DNA of 64,000 bases from Paenibacillus jilunlii (lineage in GTDB: Bacteria; Bacillota; Bacilli; Paenibacillales; Paenibacillaceae). Location of the stretch: NCBI RefSeq assembly GCF_900102965.1, contig NZ_FNGM01000004.1, positions 217,686 through 281,685 on the forward strand, read 5' to 3'. Under the pieces are notes generated by a model. That model ran no database searches. It saw only the letters and a program-made list of their open reading frames with translations, and had not been told where the DNA came from. This document shows, in pieces, positions 17,235-26,652 of the stretch; the first letter of the stretch is position 1, and every line of letters begins with the position of its first letter. A program made the position numbers and the translations under genes.

Positions 17235-17348
17235 ATCAATTAAAAAACTCTATTAGCGCATGGCTGCATGCAGTGATAAAGTTGATTGCAGATAATCACC
17301 ACTAATTCTATAGGGATTATAAAATTAAAAATGGACGGAGGTGGCAGA

Positions 17349-17864
17349 ATGGGAGAGGTGTACCGGCTGGCAGAGCTGAAGGATGCGGAGCGGCTGCTGG
17401 ATATAACCTATCGTGCCTATGAGACGATTCGTGAACTGGGACTGCACTGGCCTGCGGCCACAGCCGACCTGGAACTGATTAAGGACAATGTAGCCACGAA
17501 TGAGTGTTATCTGCTGGAGATCGACGGCAGCGTGGAAGCCACAATCACGTTGTCCAGGGGTGAAGAGATCAAGGCGCTCACTGAGCTGCCTTTTGTCAAA
17601 TGGTTTGCGGTGAATCCGGATGCCCGGGGAAAAAGATACGGCAGCAAGCTGCTGGACTGGGTTGAGGAGCATGTGATTCTCGGCAAGCTGGGTGCTGCTG
17701 CGGTTACTTTGGCTACGGCGGAGAAACACCCCTGGCTGGTTCCCATGTATGAACGGCGGGGATATGAGCGGATTCTGGAGCTGGACCCGCAGAATGGCGA
17801 CGGCATTATGTATTTGATGCGAAAACAGCTTATCGGTCAACCAACTATCATTCAAAGGGGCTAA
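17349..17864 (+). CDS. ytmI: GNAT acetyltransferase, YtmI-like
   Basis: 171 residues from the ATG at 17349, which GGAGG precedes; the upstream in-frame start at 17286 falls in the leader. Motif A is VNPDARGKRYGSKLLDWVEE. In the Bacillus S-modified-cysteine pathway the first step is N-acetylation of the cysteine adduct, which protects the amine before oxidative C-S cleavage, and YtmI/SnaA does this. Position at the head of the operon, directly before the transporter genes, matches. Substrate is inferred. Confidence 0.78.
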   Translation: MGEVYRLAELKDAERLLDITYRAYETIRELGLHWPAATADLELIKDNVATNECYLLEIDGSVEATITLSRGEEIKALTELPFVKWFAVNPDARGKRYGSKLLDWVEEHVILGKLGAAAVTLATAEKHPWLVPMYERRGYERILELDPQNGDGIMYLMRKQLIGQPTIIQRG

Positions 17865-17868
17865 AACG

Positions 17869-18744
17869 ATGAAGAAGACGATCCCGCTGGTATATGGACT
17901 ATTGCTGACACTGGTGATTGCGGGCTGCGGCACGAATAATAATACAAGCAACAGCCAGGGCAGCAATACAGCTGAAGCAGCAGCGAAAACATCTACAGAG
18001 GCTCCTGCCGCAACAGACGCAGCCCAAGTAACCAAAATTGTCGTCGGCACAGGCACCGGTTTTCCACAGGTATGCTTCATTGATGAGAACGGCAAGCTTA
18101 CAGGCTTCGATGTGGAGCTGATCAAGGAAATCGACAACCGCCTGCCGCAATATGAGTTCGAGCTGCAGACGATGGATTTCAGCAATCTGCTGCTGAGTCT
18201 GGAAACCAAAAAAATTGATCTGGTCGCCCATGTAATGGAGAAGAACCCCGAGAGAGAGCAGAAGTACTCTTTTAACCAAGAAGCCTATGCCCACTGGAGA
18301 AACCGCATTATCGTCGCCAAGGACAATGAGTCCATTCATTCGCTTGATGATCTGAAAGGAAAAAAGGTGCTGACCGGCGCAACCAGCGCGCAAGCGCAAA
18401 TTCTGGAGAACTACAACAAGGAGCATGACAATGCGATCACAATCGTCTACCAGAACGGGGCGGCCAACGATACCGTGAACCAGATCACTACGGGACGGGT
18501 AGATGCGACGCTCGCAGCAGATTTTGTACTGCCGGTCATTGATCCGCAGGGCAAGCTGAAGGCTGTGGGCGACGAGCTGTCCTCCGCCGACATTCTGTAC
18601 GTCTTCCGGAAGGATGATGCCGGCTCGAAAAAGCTTTCGGATGCCATCGACGGGACCATCAAGGAATTGAAAACGGATGGAACCCTTGGCAAGCTAAGCA
18701 CCGAGTGGCTGGGGGCAGATGTTACCGGAACGGCGGTTAAATGA
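17869..18744 (+). CDS. tcyK: Cystine-type amino-acid binding lipoprotein (TcyJ/TcyK-like)
   Basis: 291 residues, secreted and lipid-anchored: MKKTIPLVYG, hydrophobic core and IAGC lipobox (Cys near 20), then an Asn/Ser/Thr-rich spacer. The mature part is a family 3 solute-binding protein (GKLTGFDVELIKEIDNRL; LKGKKVLTGATSAQ). Bacillus has two such genes, tcyJ and tcyK; here there is one. It starts four bases after the acetyltransferase stop. It would deliver cystine or S-substituted cysteines to TcyLM; the ligand is inferred from the operon. Confidence 0.82.
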   Translation: MKKTIPLVYGLLLTLVIAGCGTNNNTSNSQGSNTAEAAAKTSTEAPAATDAAQVTKIVVGTGTGFPQVCFIDENGKLTGFDVELIKEIDNRLPQYEFELQTMDFSNLLLSLETKKIDLVAHVMEKNPEREQKYSFNQEAYAHWRNRIIVAKDNESIHSLDDLKGKKVLTGATSAQAQILENYNKEHDNAITIVYQNGAANDTVNQITTGRVDATLAADFVLPVIDPQGKLKAVGDELSSADILYVFRKDDAGSKKLSDAIDGTIKELKTDGTLGKLSTEWLGADVTGTAVK

Positions 18745-18777
18745 CAGGGGCTATAACTAAGGGGAAGGGGGTGCTGT

Positions 18778-19560
18778 ATGGGGGCACCATTTGATATCAG
18801 CTATATCTTTTCCTTTTTGCCTAAACTGCTGACTACGCTGGGTACAACGCTTCTGATTGTCGGCTTCTCTCTGCTGGCAGGTATTCTGGTAGGCTTCCTG
18901 GTGGCCCTCCCCCGTCTGTATAAGGTACCGGTTCTAAAAACCTTTGCCGAGATTTATATCTCCTTTTTCCGGGGTACCCCGATCCTGATTCAGCTCTTCT
19001 TGTTCTATTATGGACTGCCGGAAATATTGAAGCTGGTTCACGTGGATGTGACGCGGGCGCCTGTGCTGTTCTTTGTGATTTTGACTTATGGGCTGCACAC
19101 AGGAGCCTTCATGTCTGAAATGATCCGGGCTTCTGTAACGGCCGTGGACCGGGGACAGGTGGAGGCGGCTTATGCGGCGGGAATGACGTCTTTTCAGGCT
19201 TTTTCGCGGATTGTGCTGCCTCAGGCGCTGGGGATCGCGGTTCCTGTATTCTCCAACCTGGTGATTGCGCTGCTGAAGGATACCTCGCTCGCGTTTACCC
19301 TCGGGGTGATGGAGATGACGGGAAAAGCGCAGACGCTGGGGAGCATCAGCCAGCATTTTATTGAGACTTATATTGCTCTCGCTCTGATCTATCTGGTGAT
19401 TAGTTTTACACTTGAGAAGCTGCTGCTGGTGGCGGAACGCCGTCTCTTGCGGCATGAAGTACCGGGCAGTCCAGCGAGAAAAACATTTGGTCTGCAAAAG
19501 AACGGGTCTTACCGGAGAATGATTGCCCAGTTGGGACCGGGTAAAGGAGGAGGCGGATGA
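18778..19560 (+). CDS. tcyL: Amino-acid ABC permease (TcyL-like)
   Basis: 260 residues, His/Glu/Gln/Arg/opine 3-TM family. FFRGTPILIQLFLFYYGLPE is typical, and the coupling loop is VEAAYAAGMTSFQAFSRIVL. The C-terminus extends about 25 residues beyond the last helix as a basic, Gly-rich tail. GGGGG lies shortly before the ATG. The stop overlaps the next permease start by four bases. It pairs with TcyM to form the membrane channel of the cystine-type importer. Confidence 0.85.
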   Translation: MGAPFDISYIFSFLPKLLTTLGTTLLIVGFSLLAGILVGFLVALPRLYKVPVLKTFAEIYISFFRGTPILIQLFLFYYGLPEILKLVHVDVTRAPVLFFVILTYGLHTGAFMSEMIRASVTAVDRGQVEAAYAAGMTSFQAFSRIVLPQALGIAVPVFSNLVIALLKDTSLAFTLGVMEMTGKAQTLGSISQHFIETYIALALIYLVISFTLEKLLLVAERRLLRHEVPGSPARKTFGLQKNGSYRRMIAQLGPGKGGGG

Positions 19561-20270
19561 TGAAGCTGGACCCTTCATTTATATGGACAGCATTTGTGCA
19601 AATTCTCAGTGCAATCCCAACGACGCTGTATATTACGCTTGTTTCGGTAAGTGCCGGTTTGATCATTGGAATCGCCGTTGCGCTTATCCGAATTTACAAG
19701 GTGCCGTTCCTGCATCCGCTCGCGACCGGGTATGTCACCTTTATCCGCGGGACGCCGATGCTTACCCATCTGCTGCTGATCTATTTCGGACTGCCGATGA
19801 TCATTGACGGGCTGGCGGCGCATTTTGGCTGGGGCTTCCGGTCGGTATCCATTCCGATGATCGGCTTTGCCTACATTGCCTTCTCGATTACGGCAGGCGC
19901 CTATATGTCTGAGGTAGTCCGCTCGGGTCTGCTGGCGGTGGACCGCGGGCAAATGGAGGCTGCCCATGCTGTAGGCATGACTACATCCCAGGCGCTGCGG
20001 CGGATTGTCTTCCCTCAGGCCTTGGCGGCGGGCCTGCCGAATCTCTCCAATTCCGTGATTGGCATGCTGCATGGATCAACGCTTGCTTTTACCGTATCCG
20101 TGGTGGATATCAATGCCCAGGCGCAGATCGTCGCCTCGACGAACTGGAAGTTTTTTGAGGCCTACCTGGCGGCGGCGCTGATCTTCTGGGGGCTTACGTT
20201 CCTGATTGAACGGGCCACCGCCCTGATCGAAAAGCGGATCAATCTGTACAATCGAGGTGGAGTCATATGA
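19557..20270 (+). CDS. tcyM: Amino-acid ABC permease (TcyM-like)
   Basis: 237 residues, paralogous to the gene before it. [20 protein letters not shown] and the coupling loop [20 protein letters not shown] are shared features. Start and stop each overlap a neighbour by four bases (ATGATGAA and ATGA), so this is tightly coupled in the block of 18778-21019. Two different permeases in one importer match tcyL and tcyM of Bacillus. Confidence 0.86.
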   Translation: MMKLDPSFIWTAFVQILSAIPTTLYITLVSVSAGLIIGIAVALIRIYKVPFLHPLATGYVTFIRGTPMLTHLLLIYFGLPMIIDGLAAHFGWGFRSVSIPMIGFAYIAFSITAGAYMSEVVRSGLLAVDRGQMEAAHAVGMTTSQALRRIVFPQALAAGLPNLSNSVIGMLHGSTLAFTVSVVDINAQAQIVASTNWKFFEAYLAAALIFWGLTFLIERATALIEKRINLYNRGGVI

Positions 20271-21019
20271 TTAAGCTGAAGCAGATATCGAAGTCCTTCG
20301 GACGCCATCAGGTGCTGAAGAATATTGATCTGGCGGTTGCAAAAGGCGAGGTTGTGGTCATTCTCGGCCCCAGCGGTTCAGGTAAAACCACGCTTCTCCG
20401 CTGCGTGAACTATCTGGAGAAGCCCGGCGGCGGAGAAATCGCCATCGGTGATTTTAAGCTGGACTGCAGGCATGCCCGCAAGAAGGATATTCACCAGCTG
20501 CGGCAAAAGACGGCGATGGTCTTCCAGCAGTACAATCTGTTCCGGCACAAAACAGCGCTGGAAAATGTGATGGAGGGTCTGCTGATCGTGAAGAAGCTTC
20601 CGAAGGAGGAAGCGAGGAAGAAAAGCATCGCGCTGCTGGAGAAGGTGGGCCTCGGCGCGAAGCTGGACGCCTATCCGAGCCAGCTGTCCGGGGGCCAGCA
20701 GCAGCGGGTCGGGATTGCCCGGGCGCTTGCGCTGGAGCCGGAAGTGATTCTGTTCGATGAGCCTACGTCGGCGCTCGACCCGGAGCTGGTGGGTGAGGTG
20801 CTCGCTGTCATCCGCAAAATTGCCAAGGAAGGCATCACGATGATCGTGGTGACGCATGAGATGGGCTTTGCCCGCGATGTGGCAAACCACGTGGTGTTTA
20901 TGGACGGCGGGGTCATTGTTGAAGAGGGGACACCAACGGAGGTGTTCAATCATCCTCGTGAAGAAAGAACCAAGCAGTTCCTTAAGCGGATTACGCCGGA
21001 GCTGAACTATTCCATTTAA
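20267..21019 (+). CDS. tcyN: Amino-acid ABC transporter ATPase (TcyN-like)
   Basis: 250 residues. Walker A is GPSGSGKTT (near 32-40), the ABC signature [15 protein letters not shown], and Walker [14 protein letters not shown], followed by the switch histidine in VVTHEMGFA. HisP/GlnQ-type polar amino-acid ATPase. It powers uptake through TcyLM. Unlike the two sugar importers in this window, this transporter carries its own ATPase. Confidence 0.92.
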   Translation: MIKLKQISKSFGRHQVLKNIDLAVAKGEVVVILGPSGSGKTTLLRCVNYLEKPGGGEIAIGDFKLDCRHARKKDIHQLRQKTAMVFQQYNLFRHKTALENVMEGLLIVKKLPKEEARKKSIALLEKVGLGAKLDAYPSQLSGGQQQRVGIARALALEPEVILFDEPTSALDPELVGEVLAVIRKIAKEGITMIVVTHEMGFARDVANHVVFMDGGVIVEEGTPTEVFNHPREERTKQFLKRITPELNYSI

Positions 21020-21031
21020 GGAGGCAAGCCC

Positions 21032-22048
21032 ATGGCTATTACAATCAGCGTATTGGATCAAAGTCCAATCTATCCCGGTGAAACTCCGGAAGAAGCCTTT
21101 CAGCATACGGTCAAGCTGGCTCAGCTGTCCGAACGGCTGGGCTTCCGCCGTTTCTGGGTTTCAGAGCACCATGATTCGGAACAGGTGGCGGGCTCTTCTC
21201 CGGAGGTGCTGGTCTCGCATCTGCTTGCCAAAACAGAGCGCATCCGGGTAGGCTCCGGCGGCATCATGCTCCAGCATTACAGCCCTTATAAGGTTGCGGA
21301 AAATTTCAATGTCCTGGCCTCGCTCGCACCCGGGCGGGTGGACCTTGGAGTCGGTCGGGCACCGGGAGGACTGCCCCGGAGCACGCAGGCACTGCAGCAG
21401 GGCGGAGCCGAAGCGCCTTCCCTGACGGACAAAATTATGGAGCTTGAGCAATATGTCCATAACCGGCTGGCGGCAGATCATCCGCTGGCCGGACTAAAAG
21501 CGGGGCCGATTCCGGGGATTCCGCCCGAGCTCTATGTGCTGGGCGCGAGCGTAGCCAGTGCAGAAATTGCCGCCAGCCTTGGACTGCCTTACGTCTTCTC
21601 GCTGTTCATCAGCGGTGATCAGGCGGTGGCGCTGGAAGCGATCCGGGCCTACCGGAGCGGCTTTGACACCTCGCAAGGGAGAGAGCCGCAGGTCATAATC
21701 GCCCTTGCCGTGGTAGCTGCCGACACGGAGGCCGAGGCCAAAGAGCTGGCCGGAGCGCATAAGCTGATCCGGATTCATCTGGCCGGCGGCAGGACGCTGA
21801 CGGTGGCCACCCGCGAGCAGGCCGAGGCGTTCACCCGGCAGAGCAAGGAGGCGTACACGCTCGAAGAGCGGGAGCCGGAGATCACGAAGGGAACCAAGGA
21901 AGCGGTCCGCCAGCAGCTGTTGGCGCTGGCGGAGGCCTCCGGGGTCACGGAGTTCATCGTGACGACGAATGTCCAGTCCTTTGACAAACGGCTCCGTTCC
22001 TTTGAGCTGCTGTATGAGGCATTCGCTGAAGTGCCTGCGGAGGCATAG
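21032..22048 (+). CDS. ytmO: Luciferase-like flavin monooxygenase (YtmO-like)
   Basis: 338 residues of the bacterial luciferase-like fold. The start MAITISVLDQSPI and the WVSEHHDS and RVDLGVGRAPGG motifs are typical of the YtmO/MsnO-like subgroup. Such enzymes use reduced FMN and O2. In Bacillus the homologue (also called CmoO) lies in the same order after tcyN and is thought to oxidise S-alkyl cysteine derivatives; its exact reaction is not settled. No flavin reductase is encoded in the cluster, so FMNH2 must come from elsewhere. AAGGAGG precedes the ATG. Confidence 0.85.
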   Translation: MAITISVLDQSPIYPGETPEEAFQHTVKLAQLSERLGFRRFWVSEHHDSEQVAGSSPEVLVSHLLAKTERIRVGSGGIMLQHYSPYKVAENFNVLASLAPGRVDLGVGRAPGGLPRSTQALQQGGAEAPSLTDKIMELEQYVHNRLAADHPLAGLKAGPIPGIPPELYVLGASVASAEIAASLGLPYVFSLFISGDQAVALEAIRAYRSGFDTSQGREPQVIIALAVVAADTEAEAKELAGAHKLIRIHLAGGRTLTVATREQAEAFTRQSKEAYTLEEREPEITKGTKEAVRQQLLALAEASGVTEFIVTTNVQSFDKRLRSFELLYEAFAEVPAEA

Positions 22049-22127
22049 CAGGTACGGATCTGAAGGGGCATACAGGAACCTGCATGTGAGGCAATGAAAG
22101 GACAGTATTTGCCCGAAGGGAGGGAGC

Positions 22128-23312
22128 ATGATGAGCATTCGCAATGCGGAGCATGGTATTCAGGCGTTAAATGAAACGATGATCGGCATCCGCCGCCATC
22201 TTCACCGGCACCCGGAGCTTTCGAATGAGGAGTTCGAAACCACTAGATATATCATCTCTCTGCTGGAGCAAGCCGGAGTGACGATTATCGACTATGGCCT
22301 GAAGACAGGCGTCATTGCGGAGGTCGGCGGATTGCAGGAGGGGCCGGTGGTGGCCCTGCGCGCCGATATTGATGCGCTGCCGATTCAGGAGGAAACCGGG
22401 CTGCCCTATGCTTCGCTTCATCCCGGCAAAAGTCACGCCTGCGGACATGACTTCCATACGGCGGCGCTGATCGGTGCCGCCTATCAATTGAAACAGCAGG
22501 AGCCTGATCTGAAAGGGAAGGTCCGGCTTCTGTTCCAGCCCGCTGAGGAGAAGGCGAAAGGCGCTCAGCAGATTATAGCCAGCGGAGCGCTAGAAGGTGT
22601 CCGTGCAGTGATCGGCATGCATAACAAGCCGGACCTGCCGGTAGGCACCATTGGCATTACCGGCGGGCCTTTGATGGCGGCGGCAGACGGCTTTGTGGTA
22701 GAGGTGCAGGGATCGGGATCTCATGCGGCCGTGCCGGAGGCGGGAGTAGATCCCATTGTAGCCGCTTCGTATATCGTTACGGCGCTGCAGAGCATCGTCA
22801 GCCGCAACGTCAGCGCGCTGCAAAGTGCGGTAGTCAGCGTTACGAAGCTGCATGGCGGCAATTCCTGGAACATTATCCCTGAGACAGCGGTGCTGGAGGG
22901 GACGATCCGCACTTTCGAAGAAGCGGTGCGGAGCAAAGTGCTGGAGCGCTTCGGGCAGGTAGCGGCCGGTGTAGCCGCTGCCTTTGGAGCCGAAGCGGCA
23001 GTGCGCTGGCTCGGCGGACCGCCGCCGGTGAATAATGACGCCGGACTGGCCCGGCTGGGCGAAGAAACCGCCGCGGCGCTTGGTTTCGATTACGTGAAGC
23101 CGCAGCCTTCGCCGGCGGGAGAGGATTTTGCTTTTTATCAGCACGTGGTTCCCGGATTGTTCGTCTTTGTGGGCACTGCGGGAAGCCGGGAGTGGCATCA
23201 TCCCGCATTCAATCTGGATGAGGCGGCACTGCCGGTGGGAGCGGCATTCTTCGCTGACCTGGCTGTACGGGTGCTGGAGCATTTCTCTGCGGAAGAGGGT
23301 GCAGCATTATAG
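22128..23312 (+). CDS. ytnL: M20-family amidohydrolase (YtnL-like N-deacetylase)
   Basis: 394 residues. Metal-dependent M20D peptidase: first ligand motif ADIDALPIQEETG, then KSHACGHDFHTAALIG, catalytic Glu in FQPAEEKAKGA, and C-terminal SPAGEDFAFY. It would remove the acetyl group added by YtmI, freeing cysteine after C-S cleavage. In Bacillus YtnL (SndA) has this place. AGGGAGG precedes two tandem ATGs (22128 and 22131). Its stop overlaps the next gene by seven bases if that gene starts at ATT 23306. Confidence 0.85.
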   Translation: MMSIRNAEHGIQALNETMIGIRRHLHRHPELSNEEFETTRYIISLLEQAGVTIIDYGLKTGVIAEVGGLQEGPVVALRADIDALPIQEETGLPYASLHPGKSHACGHDFHTAALIGAAYQLKQQEPDLKGKVRLLFQPAEEKAKGAQQIIASGALEGVRAVIGMHNKPDLPVGTIGITGGPLMAAADGFVVEVQGSGSHAAVPEAGVDPIVAASYIVTALQSIVSRNVSALQSAVVSVTKLHGGNSWNIIPETAVLEGTIRTFEEAVRSKVLERFGQVAAGVAAAFGAEAAVRWLGGPPPVNNDAGLARLGEETAAALGFDYVKPQPSPAGEDFAFYQHVVPGLFVFVGTAGSREWHHPAFNLDEAALPVGAAFFADLAVRVLEHFSAEEGAAL

Positions 23313-24490
23313 CTAAGCCTTCGGGTTATGACGTTATTATTGTCGGTGCCGGCTCTATGGGCATGAGTGCCGGATACTACCTCGCCAGGCAGGGTGTGAA
23401 AACGCTGCTGGTCGATGCCTTCGATCCCCCGCATACCGAGGGAAGCCATCACGGGGAGACCCGGCTGATCCGGCATGCCTACAGCGGTGATTCAGCCTAT
23501 ATTGACATGGCATTGCGGGCGCATGTGCTGTGGAAGGAACTTGAACAGGAGAGTGGGACGGAGCTGCTGGTCCCTTCAGGCGTGCTGAACCTGGCCGACC
23601 AGAGCGTGTATTCCTTCGCGGGCCGGCTTGCAGAGGCGGAGAAGCGGCAGGTGCGGGTAGAGCGGCTTGATGCAGATGAACTCCGCCGCCGCTGGCCGGT
23701 CCTGAATCTGCCTGAACATTTCGGGGCGATGTACGAACCGGATGCCGGATATCTGTACAGCGAGAAATGTATCGCCGCGTACCGGAAGCTGGCCCTGGCC
23801 CACGGAGCGCAGTTACTGGCGAACACACCCGTGCTGAATGTGACCGCACGCGAGGGCAGTGTCACCGTGCACACGCACCGCGGTGATTATCACGGAGCAT
23901 CGGCTATTCTCAGCGCCGGAGCGTGGTTCGGGTCCTTGCCGCCGTTTGCTGCCTTGCCGATCCGGGCCATCCGGAAGGTGGTCGGCTGGTTTCAGAGCAT
24001 CCCGGCTTTTGATGCCGGGAGCTTTCCGGGCTTTACGCTGGGTACCGGGGAAGGCGGCTATTATGGCTTTCCCAGCATTGGCGGGGCAGGACTGAAGATC
24101 GGCCGCCATGATACTGGCCGGGAGTGGAAGCCGGGCGAACCCCTCGCGCCCTTTGGCAGCGAGGAGAGCGATGAAGGAGATCTCCGCCGTGTGCTGGAGG
24201 CTTATCTTCCCGGCGCTGCCGGAAGGCTGCTCAAAGGGTCGGTCTGCAAATATGAGCATACCCCGGATGAGGACTTCATTATCGACCGCCATCCGGCTTA
24301 TCGCCACGTTCTGCTCGCCGGAGGGTTCTCGGGGCATGGCTTTAAATTTTCCAGCGTGGTCGGCGAAATATTGGCGAATCTGGCGGCAGGCGAAGCTTCG
24401 AAACAGAATATCGGGCCATTTTCCTTGTCCCGCTTTGGCTTATCACCGGACCAGCCACAGTCCGGACTTACTTTGGAGGGGATTGAATGA
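23306..24490 (+). CDS. Monomeric sarcosine oxidase-like flavoenzyme, probable ATT start
   Basis: FAD amine oxidase of the MSOX/N-methyltryptophan oxidase group. The FAD-binding YDVIIVGAGSMG begins near 23327. The covalent FAD cysteine is the Cys codon at 24245-24247 (CKYEHTPDEDF), and GFSGHGFKFSSVVGE is the family's C-terminal signature. The first in-frame ATG (23357) would cut the FAD motif. The frame is open back to a TGA within ytnL, but holds no ATG, GTG or TTG before the motif. ATT at 23306, eight bases after GAAGAGGG, gives 394 residues, the usual length. The Bacillus ytm operon has no such gene, so it is an addition; it could oxidise an N-alkyl or imine intermediate. Confidence 0.78.
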   Translation: MIAKPSGYDVIIVGAGSMGMSAGYYLARQGVKTLLVDAFDPPHTEGSHHGETRLIRHAYSGDSAYIDMALRAHVLWKELEQESGTELLVPSGVLNLADQSVYSFAGRLAEAEKRQVRVERLDADELRRRWPVLNLPEHFGAMYEPDAGYLYSEKCIAAYRKLALAHGAQLLANTPVLNVTAREGSVTVHTHRGDYHGASAILSAGAWFGSLPPFAALPIRAIRKVVGWFQSIPAFDAGSFPGFTLGTGEGGYYGFPSIGGAGLKIGRHDTGREWKPGEPLAPFGSEESDEGDLRRVLEAYLPGAAGRLLKGSVCKYEHTPDEDFIIDRHPAYRHVLLAGGFSGHGFKFSSVVGEILANLAAGEASKQNIGPFSLSRFGLSPDQPQSGLTLEGIE

Positions 24491-24972
24491 GCAGCGTGCA
24501 AATCCGGGATTATCTCAATACGTATGACCAATTGGTACAGTCACTGGAAGGGCTGAGTGAGGAACAGCTAAGATGGAAAGCTGCACCGTCCAGCTGGAGT
24601 GTTACCGAGGTGCTCGCGCATCTGGCCGATCACAGCATCGTGGTTTCCTTCCGCATCCGCGACATTCTGGCCGGGACTGAGGTGCAGCTGCCAGTATTTA
24701 ACCAGGACGCCTGGGTTAGCGGCCAGCATTCCAATGGAGGCCATGCCGCAGACAGCCTGGAGCTGTTCCGCAGCCTCCTTCACTACAACAGTCTCCTGTT
24801 CAACCGGCTGGGTGACGGGGAATGGGAGACAAGCGGGATTAATTACAAGGGCGAAGCCGTCAGTATTGCGGACATCGTCCGCAGCTTCACAGGGCATGTG
24901 CAGACGCATCTGGCCCAGATAGAGCGGATTAAGCAGGACGCTGTGAGCAGGGCGCTGCCGCGGTTCCATTAA
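24487..24972 (+). CDS. DinB-fold protein, possibly thiol-dependent transferase
   Basis: 161 residues, DinB/YfiT four-helix family. Metal-ligand histidines fit His49 (LADHS), His137 and His141 (HVQTHLAQI). This superfamily includes bacillithiol and mycothiol S-transferases and hydrolases, so a step joining or removing a thiol fits a cysteine-salvage operon; this is inferred from family and position. ATGA overlap with the flavoenzyme stop shows coupling. Bacillus ytm operons do not carry it. It is followed by the 63-bp repeat block. Confidence 0.75.
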   Translation: MSSVQIRDYLNTYDQLVQSLEGLSEEQLRWKAAPSSWSVTEVLAHLADHSIVVSFRIRDILAGTEVQLPVFNQDAWVSGQHSNGGHAADSLELFRSLLHYNSLLFNRLGDGEWETSGINYKGEAVSIADIVRSFTGHVQTHLAQIERIKQDAVSRALPRFH

Positions 24973-24976
24973 CGTA

Positions 24977-25172
24977 AAAACTAAGCGTATGCTTCCGAAG
25001 TGAGTTTTGTACGAAGCAATTCAAGAAGCATACGCTCACAAAACTAAGCGTATGCTTCCGATGCTAGTTTTATTGCGAAGTATACCTGGAAGTAAAGCTC
25101 AATAAAACTAAGCGTATGCTTCCGAAGTGAGTTTTGTACGAAGCAATTCAAGAAGCATACGCTCACAAAACT
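24977..25172. repeat. Three tandem 63/64-bp palindromic repeats
   Basis: AAAACTAAGCG starts at 24977, 25040 and 25104, and a final AAAACT at 25167. Copies 1 and 3 appear identical over 63 bases; copy 2 is diverged in its right half. In copies 1 and 3 AGCGTATGCTTC and GAAGCATACGCT form a 12-bp stem. The block lies within the operon, between the DinB gene and ytnJ, directly before the ytnJ ribosome site. It would make strong hairpins in the mRNA, so it could stabilise or punctuate the message, or be a REP-like mobile element. Confidence 0.9.
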
Positions 25173-25187
25173 TTTAGGAGGACTGAC

Positions 25188-26525
25188 ATGACCAAACCCA
25201 AACAACTGAAGCTGGGTGCGCTGCTGCACGGGGTCGGAGGCAGCGCATCAATGTGGCGCCATCCCGATGCCAAGCCGGATGCCAGTGTGAACTTTGAGCT
25301 ATACAAGCAGTGGGTGCAGAAGGCTGAGGAAGGCAAGCTGGATCTGATCTTCATAGCAGACGGTTTATATATCAATGAGAAATCCATTCCGCATTTCCTG
25401 AACCGTTTTGAGCCGCTGACCATTCTTAGCGCACTGGCAGGAGTCAGCAGCAAAATTGGTCTGGTCGGAACGTTGTCCACCTCCTATAGCGAGCCTTTTA
25501 CCGTGGCGCGGCAATTCGGATCACTGGATGTGATCAGCGGCGGCCGGGCGGGCTGGAATGTGGTAACTTCGCCGCTGGAAGGCTCTGCACTGAATTATGG
25601 CCGGAAGGAGCATCCCGACCATGGCAAACGTTACCGGATTGCTGCGGAATATTTGCAAGTGGCGCGTGGCTTGTGGGACTCCTGGGAGGATGATGCGTTT
25701 GTCCGCAATAAGGAGACAGGTGTCTTTTTTGATCCGGAAAAAATGCATACACTGGACCATGAAGGTGAATTCTTCTCCGTGAAAGGCCCGCTGAACATCG
25801 CCCGCTCGAAGCAGGGCGGGCCGGTTATTTTCCAGGCGGGTTCTTCAGAGGTTGGGAAGAATTTTGCTTCCCGGGAGGCGGATGCCGTCTTCACAGGGCA
25901 TGACACGCTGGAGGAAGCGCAGGAATTCTACCGGGACGTGAAGACGCGCGTAGCTTCTTTTGGGCGAAATCCCGATGAGGTGCTGATCTTCCCCGGCATC
26001 GGTCCCATCCTTGGCGATACGCCGGAGGAAGCGGAACGCAAATATCAGGAGGTGGCCGGACTCGTAACGATTGAGAACGCGCTGAATTACCTGGGCCGGT
26101 TCTTTGAGCATCATGATTTCTCGCAATATCCGCTGGATGAGCCTTTTCCGGAGCTGGGAGACTTGGGCCGGAACAGCTTTCAGAGCGGCACGGATAAAAT
26201 TAAGAAAAATGCCCAGGAAAAAGGCCTGACCCTGCGTGAGGTTGCCCTGCAGGCGGCTACTCCGCGCAGCAGCTTCATCGGTACGCCGGAGCAGGTTGCG
26301 GATCAGATTCAGGCCTGGTTTGAAGCCGGAGCGGCAGATGGATTTATGCTGGCAGCAGCGGTGCCGAACGGCCTGGAGGAATTTGTGGACCGTGTGGTTC
26401 CGATCCTGCAGGAACGGGGATTGTTCCGCACCGAATACGAAAGTGATACCCTGCGGGGCAATCTCGGCCTTCCGGTTCCGGAGAACCGGTATGCGAAGGC
26501 CCCGGAGCCTTGGCAGCAGGTGTGA
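25188..26525 (+). CDS. ytnJ: FMN-dependent monooxygenase, NtaA/SnaA/DszA family (YtnJ-like)
   Basis: 445 residues. The family reads clearly through [37 protein letters not shown] and [20 protein letters not shown]. In Bacillus YtnJ (CmoJ) is the oxygenase that breaks the C-S bond of N-acetylated S-modified cysteine, the central step of the pathway. The ATG at 25188 follows AGGAGG; the upstream in-frame start at 25134 lies inside the repeat block. It ends the operon, 128 bases before a terminator. FMNH2 must be supplied by an unlinked reductase. Confidence 0.87.
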   Translation: MTKPKQLKLGALLHGVGGSASMWRHPDAKPDASVNFELYKQWVQKAEEGKLDLIFIADGLYINEKSIPHFLNRFEPLTILSALAGVSSKIGLVGTLSTSYSEPFTVARQFGSLDVISGGRAGWNVVTSPLEGSALNYGRKEHPDHGKRYRIAAEYLQVARGLWDSWEDDAFVRNKETGVFFDPEKMHTLDHEGEFFSVKGPLNIARSKQGGPVIFQAGSSEVGKNFASREADAVFTGHDTLEEAQEFYRDVKTRVASFGRNPDEVLIFPGIGPILGDTPEEAERKYQEVAGLVTIENALNYLGRFFEHHDFSQYPLDEPFPELGDLGRNSFQSGTDKIKKNAQEKGLTLREVALQAATPRSSFIGTPEQVADQIQAWFEAGAADGFMLAAAVPNGLEEFVDRVVPILQERGLFRTEYESDTLRGNLGLPVPENRYAKAPEPWQQV

Positions 26526-26652
26526 CGGTGGCGTGGAGATAGTATCACCCGGAAACCGGATTTAACCGGAATAGCAGCAGTGCTGGGATCGGAAGGCTGG
26601 TTCTGCATGAGGAGCAGGTCGGTTGATGCCAACTGCTCTGCAGCAACAAAAC

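Noticed and set aside
24977..25172. CRISPR array
   Set aside because: Units abut with no variable spacers, and there are only three copies.
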